Assembly (NCBI RefSeq): GCF_016906535.1
Contig: NC_057370.1
Location: forward strand, 1,798,001-1,862,000
Length of the DNA stretch: 64,000 nt
Reading direction: 5' to 3'
Source of the DNA: Rhizoctonia solani
Lineage: Eukaryota > Basidiomycota > Agaricomycetes > Cantharellales > Ceratobasidiaceae
The notes under the pieces are model-generated. The model was given only the letters and a program-made list of their open reading frames with translations. It was not told where the DNA came from and did not search any database. Within the stretch, counting starts at the first letter, position 1. The number at the start of each line of letters is the position of its first letter. Of this stretch, positions 23,469 through 37,582 are shown in pieces. The position numbers and the translations under genes are program-made.

Positions 23469-24080
23469 AGTGAACAAAACGTTTTAAGGAATGGTGGGCA
23501 AGTGAAGGGGATAATCAGAGAAAAGGCAGAGCATAGGTTTTTAAAGGGAGGGAATCGCTCAGTCTCCACATCGGTACCTTTAGTAACCGCTCGGGCACAG
23601 GTATTGCCCTTGGAGGAGAAGGATCTCAGACCATAGGGGTAATATCCTTACCAAATAGGGGTAGTCTCCTTAATGATTGACTGAATTAATCCAGGCTGAG
23701 TATATCCAGCCCTCGCGCTGCCGGTCAAGTGTTCGTATACCAACCACCCCTACTTGCGCGATTTTGTTAAGTATTGGGCACGGGGGGGGGAGGACTGTTT
23801 CCATTTGAGAGCAATAAGCGCGAGGGTACCTGGTCGTCTTGCTTGACCAATTACCATAGTATAGATGACTACATAATACAGCACGGAAATGGAACAAGGG
23901 TTTTAACTCTACGAATGCGAAGCACCAGCCATAACCGACAAAACCCAGCTTTTCAAAGATGTCCCACGAGGCGCATGTTCGAATTGGGAAACTGTCTGCT
24001 TACTTTGGGATTCACTGTCGCCTCGCACTTATGCGACCGTTTTCTTGAATCTCCAGTTGGAAACGACTGGGCCGGGCAGA
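23469..24080. other. Intergenic region with possible repeat remnant
   Basis: No gene is supported. A run of 9 G occurs at about 23780-23788. On the minus strand, 23700-23770 reads like a degenerate tRNA-derived or dispersed repeat (GGTATACGAACACTTGACCG). Confidence 0.35.
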
Positions 24081-26481
24081 TTAGAGTCTGTTTAGCTGCC
24101 ACGGTGTTGACTCACCCTTTTCCGCCTGGCCACCTACCAATACAGTACGCACCAATCGGTCAACAAACCACGATCTATCGTACTCGCCACTGATCCGGTC
24201 CAATTTGTTAGGCTCTTTCAAGAATTCCTTCCCTACTTCCTGGACGAATTGGACTATACGGCCAGCAACGTCCGTCCGCAAGAAACTTCCCAATTGGCCA
24301 TGGTCGTGCACCGTGATTTGCGATTGTACGACATGTAGCTTTAGTGACGTCGGGGATTGGAACGTGACCTGAATGAGATGCCTGTATATCAAACCGTTAG
24401 TGCTCGTAGAAAGAGTAGTTGGTCGTGAGCTTACTTGTCCTCTATTCTCAATAGTGCCTCTCCGCTCAGCGCCAAACTCTGATCCAATCGGTGGTGCAGA
24501 GTGGACTGAAAGGCCTCCCCTTGAGTATCTACAAACCGAGACAAGCTCTCTACGAAAATATGGCCCGGTTCGTTTACTCTCTTCATAGTAAGTGTAGCAT
24601 CAATGCCAGCGCGACCCATTCCGGATAGTATCTTTTTGAGTTCAGGTCAACTCGTTGAACCATGGTACGGTATCGCAATAGGGACACGATTGGGCCAAGT
24701 ATTGGAACTTGCTTTCGTATAGCTGCCGGAGCATTAGGCGCGGGCGTGGTACTAGAAGCTGACATTCCATCAAGTAAAGCACCCCGATGGGCGCGTGCTA
24801 GAAGAACAACTAGTATCTGTCGGATGAGCATGCAAGTAACAACGTCTGCCTCGGAAGGATTTGTGACGGTCACTTCTTCGTCCAAATCTTCCTCGTCCAT
24901 TGCAACCTACTAGTAGTCGGAACAGTTTGTGGCACATCAGGCATAATGCCACTCACCCGTTCAAATAATAATGACATTTCTTGTGTAACGTCCAATTCTA
25001 TCAGTGTTGCTGAAAGCTGAGAAATAAGGATCCCGGCGAATCGAGCTTGAGCTAAAATCTGTGTGACCCTATTAAGATTGTCTGCTTGGGTAGTTATTGA
25101 AGACTCGCCTCTTGAAAGATTTCGTGCTCGATAACTTCTTGTTGGGCATCACGCATCAAATTATTAAGCGTCTGCCCGGTTGATCCTGTTCGGGTGCCCG
25201 GTGGAGCAGGAGACCCCGTCTGTGAATCAATAGGGCATGAGTATTTCTTCCCATTAATTCGAAGTGACACCCGCAGCCGGCGGTTTTGTAACTGGGGGAA
25301 GAGCAAAAGTGGAGGAGGCTTGTCGTCGTTGGCTTGGTTCTTTTGTTGTGTATTATTCGTAGGAATAATACCATGGGCTAGCCTGCGATATGGAGGCGGA
25401 GCTAATGAAGATGGTGAATTTTATCCGCAACAAGACATGGTAGTACTACATCCTTCCAGGGCGAATCCGAGTAAAATATCTTTCGAAGTTCGATTCGATC
25501 CTTTGGACCCCGAGCCTGGAGGAAGGGCAGCGGGTAGTAGAGCCCAACACGCTTGTCGTAGCCGGAGTGCCGTGGCCCAGTAACCGGTATCATGGCGTCC
25601 CTGTGCCACCCCTCCTGTACCACTTCTCCCAGCGCGTTCAATTTCTTCTGCCGTAGAAAGGGCAGCATGCCGGAGAATTCCTGCGGCTTTGCGAATGCCT
25701 GCGTCTCGAGTCGTTATTCCAATCTGAGTGTTCATGACAGCAACAGATGCTTGGGGAGGGGTGGGGGCAATGATAGATGGGGCAAGGTCAGAGGAGCTGG
25801 CGCAGTCTGGGTAGTAGTCACCGATCCAAATCCTGCAATTCCAGCGGTCGGGTTCGTACTTGTAGAAGTAGCGACGTTTGCAGAAAGGTTGTTTATAGCG
25901 AGCAAACAATTGAGCATATCCAAAGCTGCGTTCATGCTGTATTGCGCCTCCCTTTAGAGAGGATTGAGTGTTAGGCCCAAGTGAATTAAACCAAGATGAC
26001 TTACTCTAAACGTTGTGTCATATCTTTCCGAAGTTGGTTGAGACTTTCTGGGTTTAGAGCTGAACTCAAAGATGCTTGGTCGTCTCCAGTAGGTTCCGCT
26101 TGCCCGTCTTCGTCCATATCATATCTTGAGTTCCTCGGTTTTGTTTACTGCTCCTGGACTTGACTCAGAGTCCACGATTCCGGCGCCATTAGCCAATACG
26201 CGAGTTTCCGTTATTGAACGAAACTCGCGCTTTCGAGACGTTATTAACTCGTGTAATCGTTTCAGTTGTGGTCCAAGTGCAGCAGATGGACTCTGTTTCC
26301 TGGGGAAAAGGTCATTAGTGCTCCAAAGAAAGATCACAAGAAATAGCTGAACCCACTCTTCGAACACTAGTTGCCCATCTTGCGTAATGTCTCGCAGATC
26401 AGGAATAGGTTTTCCATTATCGTCCCGGTAAGGAGGCTCGAGCGATAGTTTGACCGAGTTAGGATCATAGTTTTCTGTCAT
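24081..26481 (-). CDS. MED17: Mediator complex subunit 17 (MED17/Srb4)
   Basis: The start at 26481 gives MTENYDPNSVKLSLEPPYRD followed by NGKPIPDLRDIT, the conserved MED17 N-terminus. Later blocks include GYWATALRLRQACWALLPA, SKDILLGFALEG, LRVSLRINGKKYSCP, MLIRQILVVLLARAHR, and a C-terminal part with SLKLHVVQSQITVHDHGQLG and DRSWFVDRLVRTVLV, ending WQLNRL. MED17 is an essential head-module scaffold linking activators to RNA polymerase II. The gene has several short introns. A two-base frame problem near 26120-26126 is repaired by one extra base in each of two short runs, restoring KDMDMDEDGQAEP. The gene is divergent from the small membrane-protein gene at 26910. Confidence 0.87.
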
Positions 26482-26909
26482 TTTCAATTAATACTAGTGG
26501 TAGATTTTGACAAAGTAGATTCAAGCCGGGTCGAGAGGCGTGTTTAAAACGAGCAGCAGTCCAATAAAAGTATACACAACTGCGAGTCTCGTAGATCCTG
26601 ATAGGTGAGTCGAGCCCGGGCACAGATTGATCAGCGATATTTAATATGCTGTTCGAGATATTCCCAGAGTCATACAATAGCTCGCTTTATAAGTTTAGTC
26701 AAGGAACCGTTCAGGTGGTTTGGTTATACAACCATTGCCAATTGTCGCCCAGCCACTGTTTCTCATCACCACAACCATTCGCTGTCTGCCTCAACGAAAC
26801 TAAGCTGGTTTCGTACATCAGCTAACCGAGGCTCCCATATATTTGAATGATTGATATACCTTAATATATATATCAAAATTTCCGACTGATTTAGCTCAAG
26901 GCCAACAAT
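26482..26909. other. Divergent promoter region MED17 / small membrane protein
   Basis: 428 bases with no coding frame that I can support. It presumably drives both genes. Confidence 0.4.
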
Positions 26910-27287
26910 ATGAGCGAGCATGTCCCATCCAGAGGTTAGTCTATCCGATGCAGGGACCAAAGTTTATTATAGCTGTTCTGATTTCCAGGACCCAAACGCG
27001 TTCCTTCAAGAGACGCCGACACAATGGCGCCACCTGTTCTGGCCGTATTAATCACTGTATTCTCACTCAGCGCCTTGTTTCTAATTTACCGAAGAGCATC
27101 CTCATGGAAGTCAGTGGTACAGCACAGGTATTTTGTTGATATGCGTGTGTCGTGATACTATTTATATCTTATGGTAATTAATGATAGATTACGGACCTTG
27201 TCAGCACGTGAAGGAGCAGTTCGTCTACCCGATGACGAGGCAAGAGATCATATCCCCATAATTTCATCCCATCACACGGATACCTAG
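26910..27287 (+). CDS. Small single-pass membrane protein (87 aa), three exons
   Basis: Exons are 26910-26934, 26989-27127 and 27188-27287, with introns of 54 and 60 nt that have proper borders (gttagt...ttccag; gtattt...gatag). The joined frame stays open from MSEHVPSR through GPKRVPSRDADT, a hydrophobic helix (MAPPVLAVLITVFSLSALFL), a basic stop-transfer (YRRASSWK) and a polar tail ending ISSHHTDT before TAG. I recognise no family. The arrangement suggests a one-pass protein with a short N-terminus and a 40-residue tail; localisation is unknown. A second in-frame ATG at 27024 could give a 67-residue form. Confidence 0.65.
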
Positions 27288-27915
27288 ATACGGACTATGC
27301 CAGGGGGCCCATGAATGGCATGAAAGAAGCTGCGGTTCTAATTATCATGTGCTATCCAGGGAATATCAACTCGTGTGACCTGCTGCCCTCCTCACAACCA
27401 TGGGTCCCATTAAACTTTGTCTGTGCTGCATTGAATTACTTTTTGTTCATGGCCATTTATTCAGATATTGTTGAGGCTTTCTAGGGCCTTTCAGTAACGA
27501 GTCTCGACCGGGTGATCCAACGGATTTGGTTTGACGTGCAACTTAACCTTGCTTTACAATTGATCTACATTATTCAAGTGTGCATATGACCACACTCCAT
27601 CCGAATAAAGCAACCTTGGGGTGATGAGACCGATCAGTTATATATCCAGATCTCATAACAACCATATATAATTCGGGGATCCCATAACAAACATATACAT
27701 TTCCAGATAGCCTGGCTAACGCAATCGTGGAAGGATAAAGTAATACATGAGGCGCTTCGGAAAAATGCAGGGGCTAAGCTCATCCATCTCCCGGGACTTC
27801 CCTACTTATCTTGTTCTTCGCAACCACCATCCCCACCTTGCCCCCTCCCCTCCCCTCGACCCTCGTCAAATGAACTATCTCGTAGTTCCTTGTGCACCCT
27901 ATTCCCACAGGCCGA
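27288..27915. other. Convergent intergenic region
   Basis: It contains a weak direct duplication around 27653-27700 (cataacaaccatatat / cataacaaacatatac) and a C/T-rich stretch at 27829-27860. No gene is seen. Confidence 0.4.
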
Positions 27916-29129
27916 TCATTGTCCAGACACTGGAGCCACGCCATTGGGTTTCCTGGTGGCACCAGTCGTGAGCTCGGTGTTCGCCTCGGTATTACGTTCT
28001 ACCTCCTCATCAAATGAAGATTTATCGGGCTCGTCGTCCTGCATGTCGTTGTCGTTATCTTCGTCGTCATCTTCATCTTGGTCTATTAGTTGTTGAGCCC
28101 GCTGAAATAAAAATGAAATTTTCAATATCACTCCTAAACCCCATAATGCATGACATGCGAGCGGATGATCAAGAGTGTGCCCGTCATGTGAATTCCTTTA
28201 CGAGACCAGCCAACTAACCCACAGAGGCATTGTGCACTTAATGTGCTTACCCGGAAGAGACGGTTGAGAAAGACAAACGAAGTGTGTTATGTACCTTCAT
28301 AGCTTCGGCTTCATTGGAATAGTGGCGCCCACGAGCCTTGACGAATGCGGCATGCCTCTCTGCAGCTATAAATATCGACTGGATGAGTAAGATGTGATAT
28401 GCCTGTCTGTGTGTACTTACACTCCTCATCCAATTCATCCTCCTCAATTTCTCCACGCTCTCCGTGTTGACCTTGCAGCTTCCTAATCTCACCACGATCC
28501 CCAGCTTGGAAACTGGTGCTGCGGCTTGAAGAACCGCTTGCGAGCCAGTGCGTCCTGGCACAGGAGGTGTAGTGAATGATGTACGTCGAGACGAGGCTGG
28601 AGGGGGCTCGGATGCACCGGAGCTCTTGCGAGATATGGGCATTGGGGGGATTGGAGGAGCTGGAGAATCCTCCGGGACCGGCGGAATAGAAGCCGATGGC
28701 AACTGAGACACTTCAGCACTATTCAAGCGATTTGAGTTAGAGTCGAGATTGAAAGCTGGGATGTCTGTGTGATGCAACGGAAATTGGGTCAGTTAGCCAC
28801 GAAACTGAAGGAGCCAGTTAGAACCCACTGCTAAACCCTTCGACTTCGTCAGTTTCAGCATTATAGCGAACGTAGGGGGTTTTCGGCTCAGTTATCTTCA
28901 TGAGGCTGTCCTTCTGAATCTCGGTTAGAGCGAGATTCTCTTCATCCCATGTCAGTCTGTCCAACTGGCTCGTCAGAAGTAGTTCGTCTCCTGTAGAGTA
29001 CCCACACCTTGAATTATTCAGCCCAGGGCTTGGGATCGCATTCTTGAGGATTCCTTTGGGCTTGGGCTGTGCTGCAGCACTCGTAGGGGAGTGAAGGGGA
29101 GGGGGAGGGCTTTGAGACGCTGTCGCCAT
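27916..29129 (-). CDS. GLC8: Protein phosphatase inhibitor 2 (IPP-2/Glc8)
   Basis: The start at 29129 gives [18 protein letters not shown], soon followed by KPKGILKNA, the PP1-binding KGILK motif. Then come [20 protein letters not shown] and [15 protein letters not shown], the conserved central IPP-2 block, and later [13 protein letters not shown], the HYNE helix that sits over the PP1 active site. The C-terminus is acidic ([18 protein letters not shown]), again typical. The protein modulates the phosphatase PP1 (Glc7). A -1 break at the AAA of 28510-28512 (plus strand) is repaired by one base and restores the frame [15 protein letters not shown]. Four or more short introns are present. It is longer than yeast Glc8 because of a Pro/Ser-rich insert ([16 protein letters not shown]). 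Confidence 0.88.
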
Positions 29130-29639
29130 TGCTGTACTGGTAGATCGTGTGCTTCGATGGCCTAATTGATAATCCTAAGTATATTGCTTGTACTTCACGC
29201 GTTAAATATGAGTGCACTAGCGCTCGCGAAATTTGCCAGAGAAGAAATATGGCTCAGGCGAAGTGGCTTAGTGAATGGTAATTGGGAACAAACGCGGGCT
29301 CTGAAGAGCGTACTCGACGGATATATATCAGATCCGTCCCATGACGTCCACAATAGGAGCCAAAACTATGGGGTTGAACCCTGGCATACAGTTATCACGT
29401 GGTTTGTAGGGGTACTGCGTGTATGCAATATCTCGGGCACCCGTGGGTGCACCCCAGCTATCTATCACCCTCGGCCAGGGCTAGGGTATACGCATACACA
29501 GATATAACTACACGCGTATGACTTCATTTGACGTGCTTACAGTTGATAGCTTTGGTTTGTAGGTAGAAATGGTGTATGCTGAAGGTTTTTTCATAATGAT
29601 GTTCGATACAAGTAGTGTACATAAATAGAGACCGGCCAC
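29130..29639. other. Intergenic region upstream of IPP-2
   Basis: Promoter side of IPP-2 and 3' flank of the DUF2828 gene. CACGTG lies at 29396-29401. No gene is seen. Confidence 0.4.
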
Positions 29640-32300
29640 TTAATCAAAAACTTTTAGTGGTGCGTAGCAGTTTTTGGAAAGCGCCTTTTCCATTATGTCT
29701 AGCGGATCTTTCCTTTTCTTTTGAACTTCTTCACCATCGGGACCGATCTCGACCGCTTCATCTTCCAAGCTCTCCCCGTCCATAAAGAGCTTCATCATAT
29801 TGGCAGAGAACCCAGTAATAAGAGAAGTTCCTGGAGTATCCTGAGAAGTACTGTGAGATCTTTTAGCGCAAAATATAATCATTTAACTCACTTTAAGCAC
29901 CGGTTTCGTGGTGCCGCTTTGTAAGTTCCAGTAAACCATCTCCGGAATTTCGTAACCTGCCTCCTTGAAAGCTTTGGACACACGATCGTGAGTGGTCTCC
30001 CAAGCATTGCCGTTGGAGGAGCTCGACAAAGACTCATCGAATTGCATATCAGAAAAGACGAAAAGACGCTTGACCATGTCTTCAGGCTAAAAAAGAGTGC
30101 CAATTTAGGTCTCTCCATATTCACAAAGAAAGCACCACGTACCTTGACCTTGTTCTTGATGGCAGCAGGTAAAATCAACTTGAGGAACACCGCTTCGTAG
30201 TCCGTGTTCATCCCCCAATCAGTACGAACCATCCATCTAGCCTGGTCCACAATACCACCAGGAGGAATGGTAAGAAGCTCCGGTGTGGCAGAAAATGTAA
30301 TGAACATGTTATTAAATGGAGGTTTAGCAAGAGCGGCCAGCACAAGACCGAGAGCCACGGCTACAAGGGAATAGTCAACGGGTATTATCCTTATTCGTAG
30401 TTCCAACCTTACCAGGGAAAATGGGCTGGATCGGCCCTTGGGTTTTCGGGGGCGTGGCTTCGATATATCCCATGGATCCGCTAACATCCACCAATGCAAG
30501 CGAGCTGTCGAGTGCCCCCGACTCCTTCATTCTCTCGAGAAGTGAGTTCCACTGTGCCTCGATGACCTTCTTATTGGTCTGCAGCGGCTATTTAGCTGAC
30601 AGTAAAGGAATGGTACGAAACTACACACCTCTTCGAGTCGTCGTTGAATTTCTTGCTGAACCGCCTTCTCTGGTGAGTTTTCCTTTCCGCTAATTTCCGT
30701 CCGGCTGGCTTTCAACGCTTCGATCAAAAGCTCGTGCGGCAGCAAAGTCGCACCGCTTATCTTGGATTTTCCCATAGCCACATCCGCGAGATAGTTGGTC
30801 AGGCGCTTTTCGTCGTGCTTGAAAAAATGAGCCTTGTTCTTCTTCATACACTGGGAAGGTACGTGTTTATAATTTATTCTGTCCCATTGCTGCGAGCTCA
30901 TCTTGATTTCGGCCACATCTACAAATCTCCGCAGAGGCGAAATGACCCAACGTCGGTAGTAGCTTCGAAGTATTTGGGCTTGTTCCTGGGTTACTGGGCC
31001 GTTGATTGAAAGGGTCAGCTCGTCGAACTTTCCTTGAGAGTGCATAACAAGTGCAATTGCCGTGGCCAAGTTGGTAGGACGATCGTGAGCGCCATCGAGT
31101 GATGGGGCCCATTTAGCAGCGCTACTAATATCAAACTTCAAGTCAAATGCCTCCTCTTCCGACGCGGTTTCGATCCTCTTTAGCAATGCTACGCATACAC
31201 GGTGTCAACTAACGATGATAGATACGCTGTACTTAGAAAGCACTGACCAATATCCTTTCCAAGCTCTTGAGCAAAAATCTGAGCAACCGCAACATACAAA
31301 GCTAGGAATGACTTGTCGTGTTCGAGTTTCTCCTTTAACAGCGCATGGTTGGCGTCGCGCCTTCCCCTTCTTTCTTCCTTCGCCTTCTCCGATTGGACCG
31401 CCACAGTCTGACGCGATTCTTCCTCACGTTGCTTTTTGGCTGTTTCTACTCCAAGTTCTTTGTTTTGCTTTTCCTTAGATGCCTTGATAGCCTCCCACTC
31501 TTTCTTGGTACGAGTCTTGTGCTTTATCAAGGGAACGTTCAACGAATCGAACTTGTCCAGGGCAGAGTTTGTGAGTTCTCCACGCATCGCCAAAACCACA
31601 ATGTTGAGCAAGTCCTTGTAGTACCCGTGGGGCATCTTGGCGATTTTATCAACCTCCCCCTCCTCGACTTGAACTATTTCGAAATCGTCATCTCCACCCC
31701 TGGGCCCTTTGGACTTGCGTTTGATTTTACGTTCACAGAGCCGCTCAGTAACAAACCGCAAGTTTTCGATGGCGGTACGAGGGTGATACTTGTACAACCA
31801 CCCAAACGCGCGGTAGAATCCGAGCTTATTGCTATGACCCTCGTGGATAGAGCGCATATTCCAGATTATCCGGAGGGTGACCTCGGGAGATTCTTCCCAA
31901 CTCTTCGCGAGCGCCTGATGGATTTCTTCACCAGTAGAATTTGCGTTAAGGCCACTGAAGGCATCTAATGTGGCTATGCGATGGCGTTAGTACCCATATT
32001 CTCACATAGCAATATTACGCGTTTTGGCCCACCAGATGTAGTGGACTCATAGGCCTCTGCATCGTTCTGCGTACGAGCTCTATTCTGGACTTCCTTGATG
32101 GCAGCGACGAAAGGATTTTCGGAAGAAGCGGTATTAATAACAGGAGCCGACTTTGAAGTTACGGGAAGCAGCTGGTCGAGTAATTGAGAGATGGATGTCA
32201 CAAGCTTAGATTCTATCGGAATGGTGACATCACGGACGGGCAACTTCGATGTACCCTCGGGTTTGATAGTAGTGGTGGGACCGAAGAGTGATTTTGACAT
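29640..32300 (-). CDS. DUF2828 protein with C-terminal vWA domain
   Basis: The start at 32300 gives MSKSLFGPTTTIKPEGTSK. The central blocks FYRAFGWLYKYHPRTAIENL and ERLCERKIKRKSKGPRGGDD are signatures of the DUF2828 family, found in fungi, plants and slime moulds. A charged helical stretch follows (WEAIKASKEKQNKELGVE). The C-terminal part has a vWA-type metal site, LALVDVSGSMG, then FNNMFITFSATPELL, DYEAVFLKLILPAA and KRLFVFSDMQFDES, ending YAPLKVFD. The layout (helical N-terminal region plus vWA with DxSGSM) resembles TROVE/Ro proteins, which bind small RNAs; RNA binding here is inference only. About eight introns. It is divergent from ATE1. Confidence 0.83.
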
Positions 32301-32877
32301 GCTGGGGAGAGGGAGTAGGCCAGGAGATGATTTTTCAGATGGGTTATTGTAGGATAATTCCTTCGGGGATCGAGTCACTGGGGGGGAGGGATCCGGATTG
32401 ATCAGGTTCCGACCAATCATGCTGCGCATCGCCGGGTGCCTCACTCGGGTTATGATGTAACGACAGCACCCCCCCTCCCCCATATATGCACAGGGAGAGG
32501 GTAAGTACAATAACGACGGTAACAGTTTTCAGTGGAATGATGCGGCCAAACAGTAGTACAGATATCTCAAGTACCAGGTAGGGCAAGGAAGATAACGCCG
32601 ACACTGTTTCTCACCAATATAATTGCGCGAACCGAGTCATAAGGCCCCATGAATTTGTTGAGTCGAGTCATCATTACCGAAATAAAGAACGAGATTTTTG
32701 ATTAGGCCATCGGTCCAAAACCAAGCTTCTCAAGTGGGTTTGGGCGCTTTTGCAATTTGTACACGTATAAGCGACAGCCAACGTATCATCATCATTAATA
32801 TTACTGAATCAGCCTCCAAGTCCAGTCGCATCTAAAGCATTAAATCAATATCCTAACTTGTATAAACTCAGAACTCT
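32301..32877. other. Divergent promoter DUF2828 / ATE1
   Basis: 577 bases between two divergent starts. It holds C and G runs (for example 32466-32480) and no coding frame that I support. Confidence 0.4.
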
Positions 32878-34645
<1,768 letters not shown>

Positions 34646-34722
34646 AGATAGACCTCGGATTTCTCCTATCATCCTGTGTACCTATTCTGAAACTCGTCAA
34701 AACATGCATTTATCAGGCTATT

Positions 34723-35485
34723 CTACTCTATGGGTTGTATCACGAGTAGCCTTCTTCGTTTTTCCCGGGGGTGCTCAACTTGCACGCGTTTTGTTTCCAC
34801 TCTCTGTGGAATAGGTCCTAGTCTTTTGAATGGCCATAGCACTAGTGCAATGCGTGACTCTATCAAACCTAGAGGTACCTGGGGCTTGTTAATATATATA
34901 CATGAAGTATGCAATGTCATACATACTGCTCCAAAATGGTTGCTATCACGGCTCCGGAATGGCTCATCGCCTATACAGACGCATGTACTCATCATCGACG
35001 TGCACATCCAGTGGATATACCCTTATACTAACCTTCTACCCATGCATAACCATCCGGTACCCGGACTTCTTTGTCCGGATAAGGCGGAAGCGTCTGAACC
35101 TATTCACGACACAAAGTTTGAGACCCTAATGGTATGCTGAGGCCAAGTCCATTCACCGTATCACCTCCCAGAGCTAATATGCGTTTAACAATAATCAAAT
35201 CTGGGTTCAACGGAGACCTGTTGCTTATAAGAGGCATATTCGAAGTATCTTTTATATCTTGATTCATACCTCAAAGACACTACATCCCCCTGTTGTACCT
35301 ATGCCTTGCAATAATGCTCCAGCGATCTACTACAACGACATCACGCTGGTTGGGGCCTTCGGGATTTAGAGAAGGCTGCATGCTTGAGCCAGATACGACG
35401 TTTATCGTACCAACAAGGCTAGTGAACGTAAGAGTTGGCGGTATTATCCATAATAGTCGCAACAACTCTCGACTATGTCCGACAT
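34723..35485 (-). CDS. IMP2: Mitochondrial inner membrane peptidase subunit 2
   Basis: Read from the ATG at 35485, with one extra A (plus strand) at 35464-35465, the protein begins MSDIVESLLRLLWIIPPTLT, a membrane anchor. Then comes SGSSMQPSLNPEG with the catalytic Ser, RDVVVVDRW, IIVKRILALGGD with the catalytic Lys, LPPYPDKEVRVPDGYAWVEG, and GDEPFRSRDSNHFG, then LGLIESRIALVLWPFKRLG and a basic tail ending RRRLLVIQPIE. This is the S26-type signal peptidase fold that cleaves intermembrane-space sorting signals of proteins such as cytochrome c1. A second break at the C run 35286-35290 is repaired by one base to give RGDVVSL. It is divergent from ALG8 with 90 bases between the ATGs. Confidence 0.9.
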
Positions 35486-35575
35486 GACAGAAGGTAATCA
35501 CGTGGAATGGGCGCTAATCCATGAGGTGGCAGTCACGTGTATCAACGGGGTGTGTAGACGACAATCGCACTCTGA
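35486..35575. promoter_or_regulatory. 90 bp bidirectional promoter IMP2/ALG8 with two E-boxes
   Basis: CACGTG occurs at 35499-35504 and 35534-35539, both preceded by T on the plus strand (TCACGTG) and 35 bases apart, between two divergent start codons. Confidence 0.6.
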
Positions 35576-37582
35576 ATGGCTACAGCGGCCGCGGCATGGA
35601 TAAGGAATAAGACAGGGATGTCTTCCGGAGAGCTAGACATCCTAGTTATATCAACAGGTTTAAAACTGCTTCTGTTCCCGGCATAGTAAGTGTCTATTTA
35701 ACTGACAAACCGGTAGTACTAAGCTACTATAGCCGTTCTACCGATTTTGAGGTCCATAGAAATTGGCTCGCTATTACCCAATCGCTTCCTTTATCCAAAT
35801 GGTATTATGACGTGAGTAAATAGCTTAATTCTGTCTCGAGTATGTTGACTAAAAGATGGTACACAAAGACTACTTCAGAATGGAGTGAGTTGCTTTGATT
35901 TTAGCACTTTGACTAACTTAATGACGATGGCAGCTCTCGACTATCCACCTTTCTTCGCATACTTTGAATACGTACTATCGTGGCCTGCTCGACTAGTGGA
36001 TCCAACTATCGTTAGCTTGAATGCGCTGCAATACAGTGCTTGGAGTGTCATTGCATATCAACGCACAACAGTTATCATAACTGAACTTGTTCTTGGAGCA
36101 GCTCTTTTAAGGTAAGTGCAATCACACGCATTTAATGAGTAAAACTGGAAATATTATTAGGCTGTGTCGGCCATTACTGTCTCAAAACGCACCTCTGTCT
36201 CCCATTCTAGCGGCGTCTATATTTCTCCACCCGGGCCTTTTAATAGTTGATCACATCCACTTTCAGTACAATGGCTTCCTGTTCGGAGTCATGCTATGGA
36301 GTATTGCAATGATGCGAGAAGGAAAAATGGTTTTGAGCGGGATGCTTTTCGCTGCTTTACTCAATTTCAAGCATATTTATATGTACATTGCGGTAAGTTG
36401 GAACTTACTCGACAAAACCAGCTTCTCAAACTACACTAGCCAGCCTACTTTATCCACTTACTACGAACTCATTGCACAACCCCGGCCCGTTTCTTGTCAC
36501 TCGCTCAAACCGTCATACTGACCTTTTCAGCATCGTTACTACCGTTTGCCCCTCATCTACTACAATTATTGTCTCGCCTCTTCCCTTTCAAGCGCGGGCT
36601 ATGTCACGCATATTGGGCACCAAACGTCTGGGCACTATGGGCAGCCGCGGACAGAGGACTTTTACTATGTGAGTATTTACATGTACTGCTCGAATTGGCC
36701 ATCGACCTAATCATACAACAGTGGCTCGGCGGGGTTTGGTACCGTCTCGGTTCTTGAGCATAGATTCTGCCGGACTCGCCTCGTCTTCGCGAGGCTTGAT
36801 CGGAGACACCGTTTTTGCCGTCCTTCCGAATGTCAAGCCGATACACACATTCATTGTAACAATTATTTGCCAGTCGGTACGTTATTGCAAGCATGGGCGG
36901 GGATAGTGCTAAATACTATGTAGGTGTTTCTGTGGAGACTGTGGCGAACACCGACGTATAGGTCATTCGTATGCGCCGTAACCCTCTGTGGGTGGGCAAG
37001 TTACGCATTTGGTTGGCATGTTCACGAAAAAGCAATTCTGCTCGTTCTACTTCCAATGAGGTACATTCCCCGCGAAAATTTAAGTCTCGATTGTGCTGAT
37101 CCGGACCATTATTTAGCCTTGTTGCGGCCGAAAGTCACGCAATGTTCCGTACCTTCGTGATTGCGAGCGCAGCAGGCTGCGTATCTTTATTCCCTCTATT
37201 ATTTACTCCGGCTGAGACGCCCATCAAACTTTTGTACACATCACTCTGGGCGCTTGGAACGTTCTACCCGCTCCAGAAGCGGTTGTACACTTTCCCAACA
37301 ACCTTGGCTGCTGTTCTAATCGATCGCTTGGAGCTCCTTTACCTTGTAGGGCTTCCCGTGCTTCAGATAGGCGTTATGCTCCTAGGTGCTTGGCCGACAA
37401 TCAAAGGTGCACGAGCCACCTCGCTCCCGGCCAATGCGACAATAAGCGAGGCCAACTTTGAACCCCAAATAGAGAACGGGATGGAGTTTTTGCCATTGCT
37501 ATTGACAAGTGTCTATTGTGCAATCGGTTTAGGGTGGGCTTTCTTGAGAATGGGGTTTCTGTACGTTCGTTCTTCAGTGTAA
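35576..37582 (+). CDS. ALG8: Dolichyl-P-Glc alpha-1,3-glucosyltransferase ALG8 (ER)
   Basis: The ATG at 35576 gives [20 protein letters not shown], then a first membrane helix ([15 protein letters not shown]) and the luminal block [38 protein letters not shown]. That block is the ALG6/ALG8 catalytic loop; the tryptophan-aspartate-tyrosine context [13 protein letters not shown] favours ALG8. [20 protein letters not shown] follows, and many membrane helices to [20 protein letters not shown], ending VRSSV. The enzyme adds the second glucose to the lipid-linked N-glycan precursor. Introns at about 35679-35728, 35810-35869 and 35883-35933 rebuild the active-site block exactly. Some frame jumps between 36400 and 36700 are short introns or homopolymer indels. 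Confidence 0.92.
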
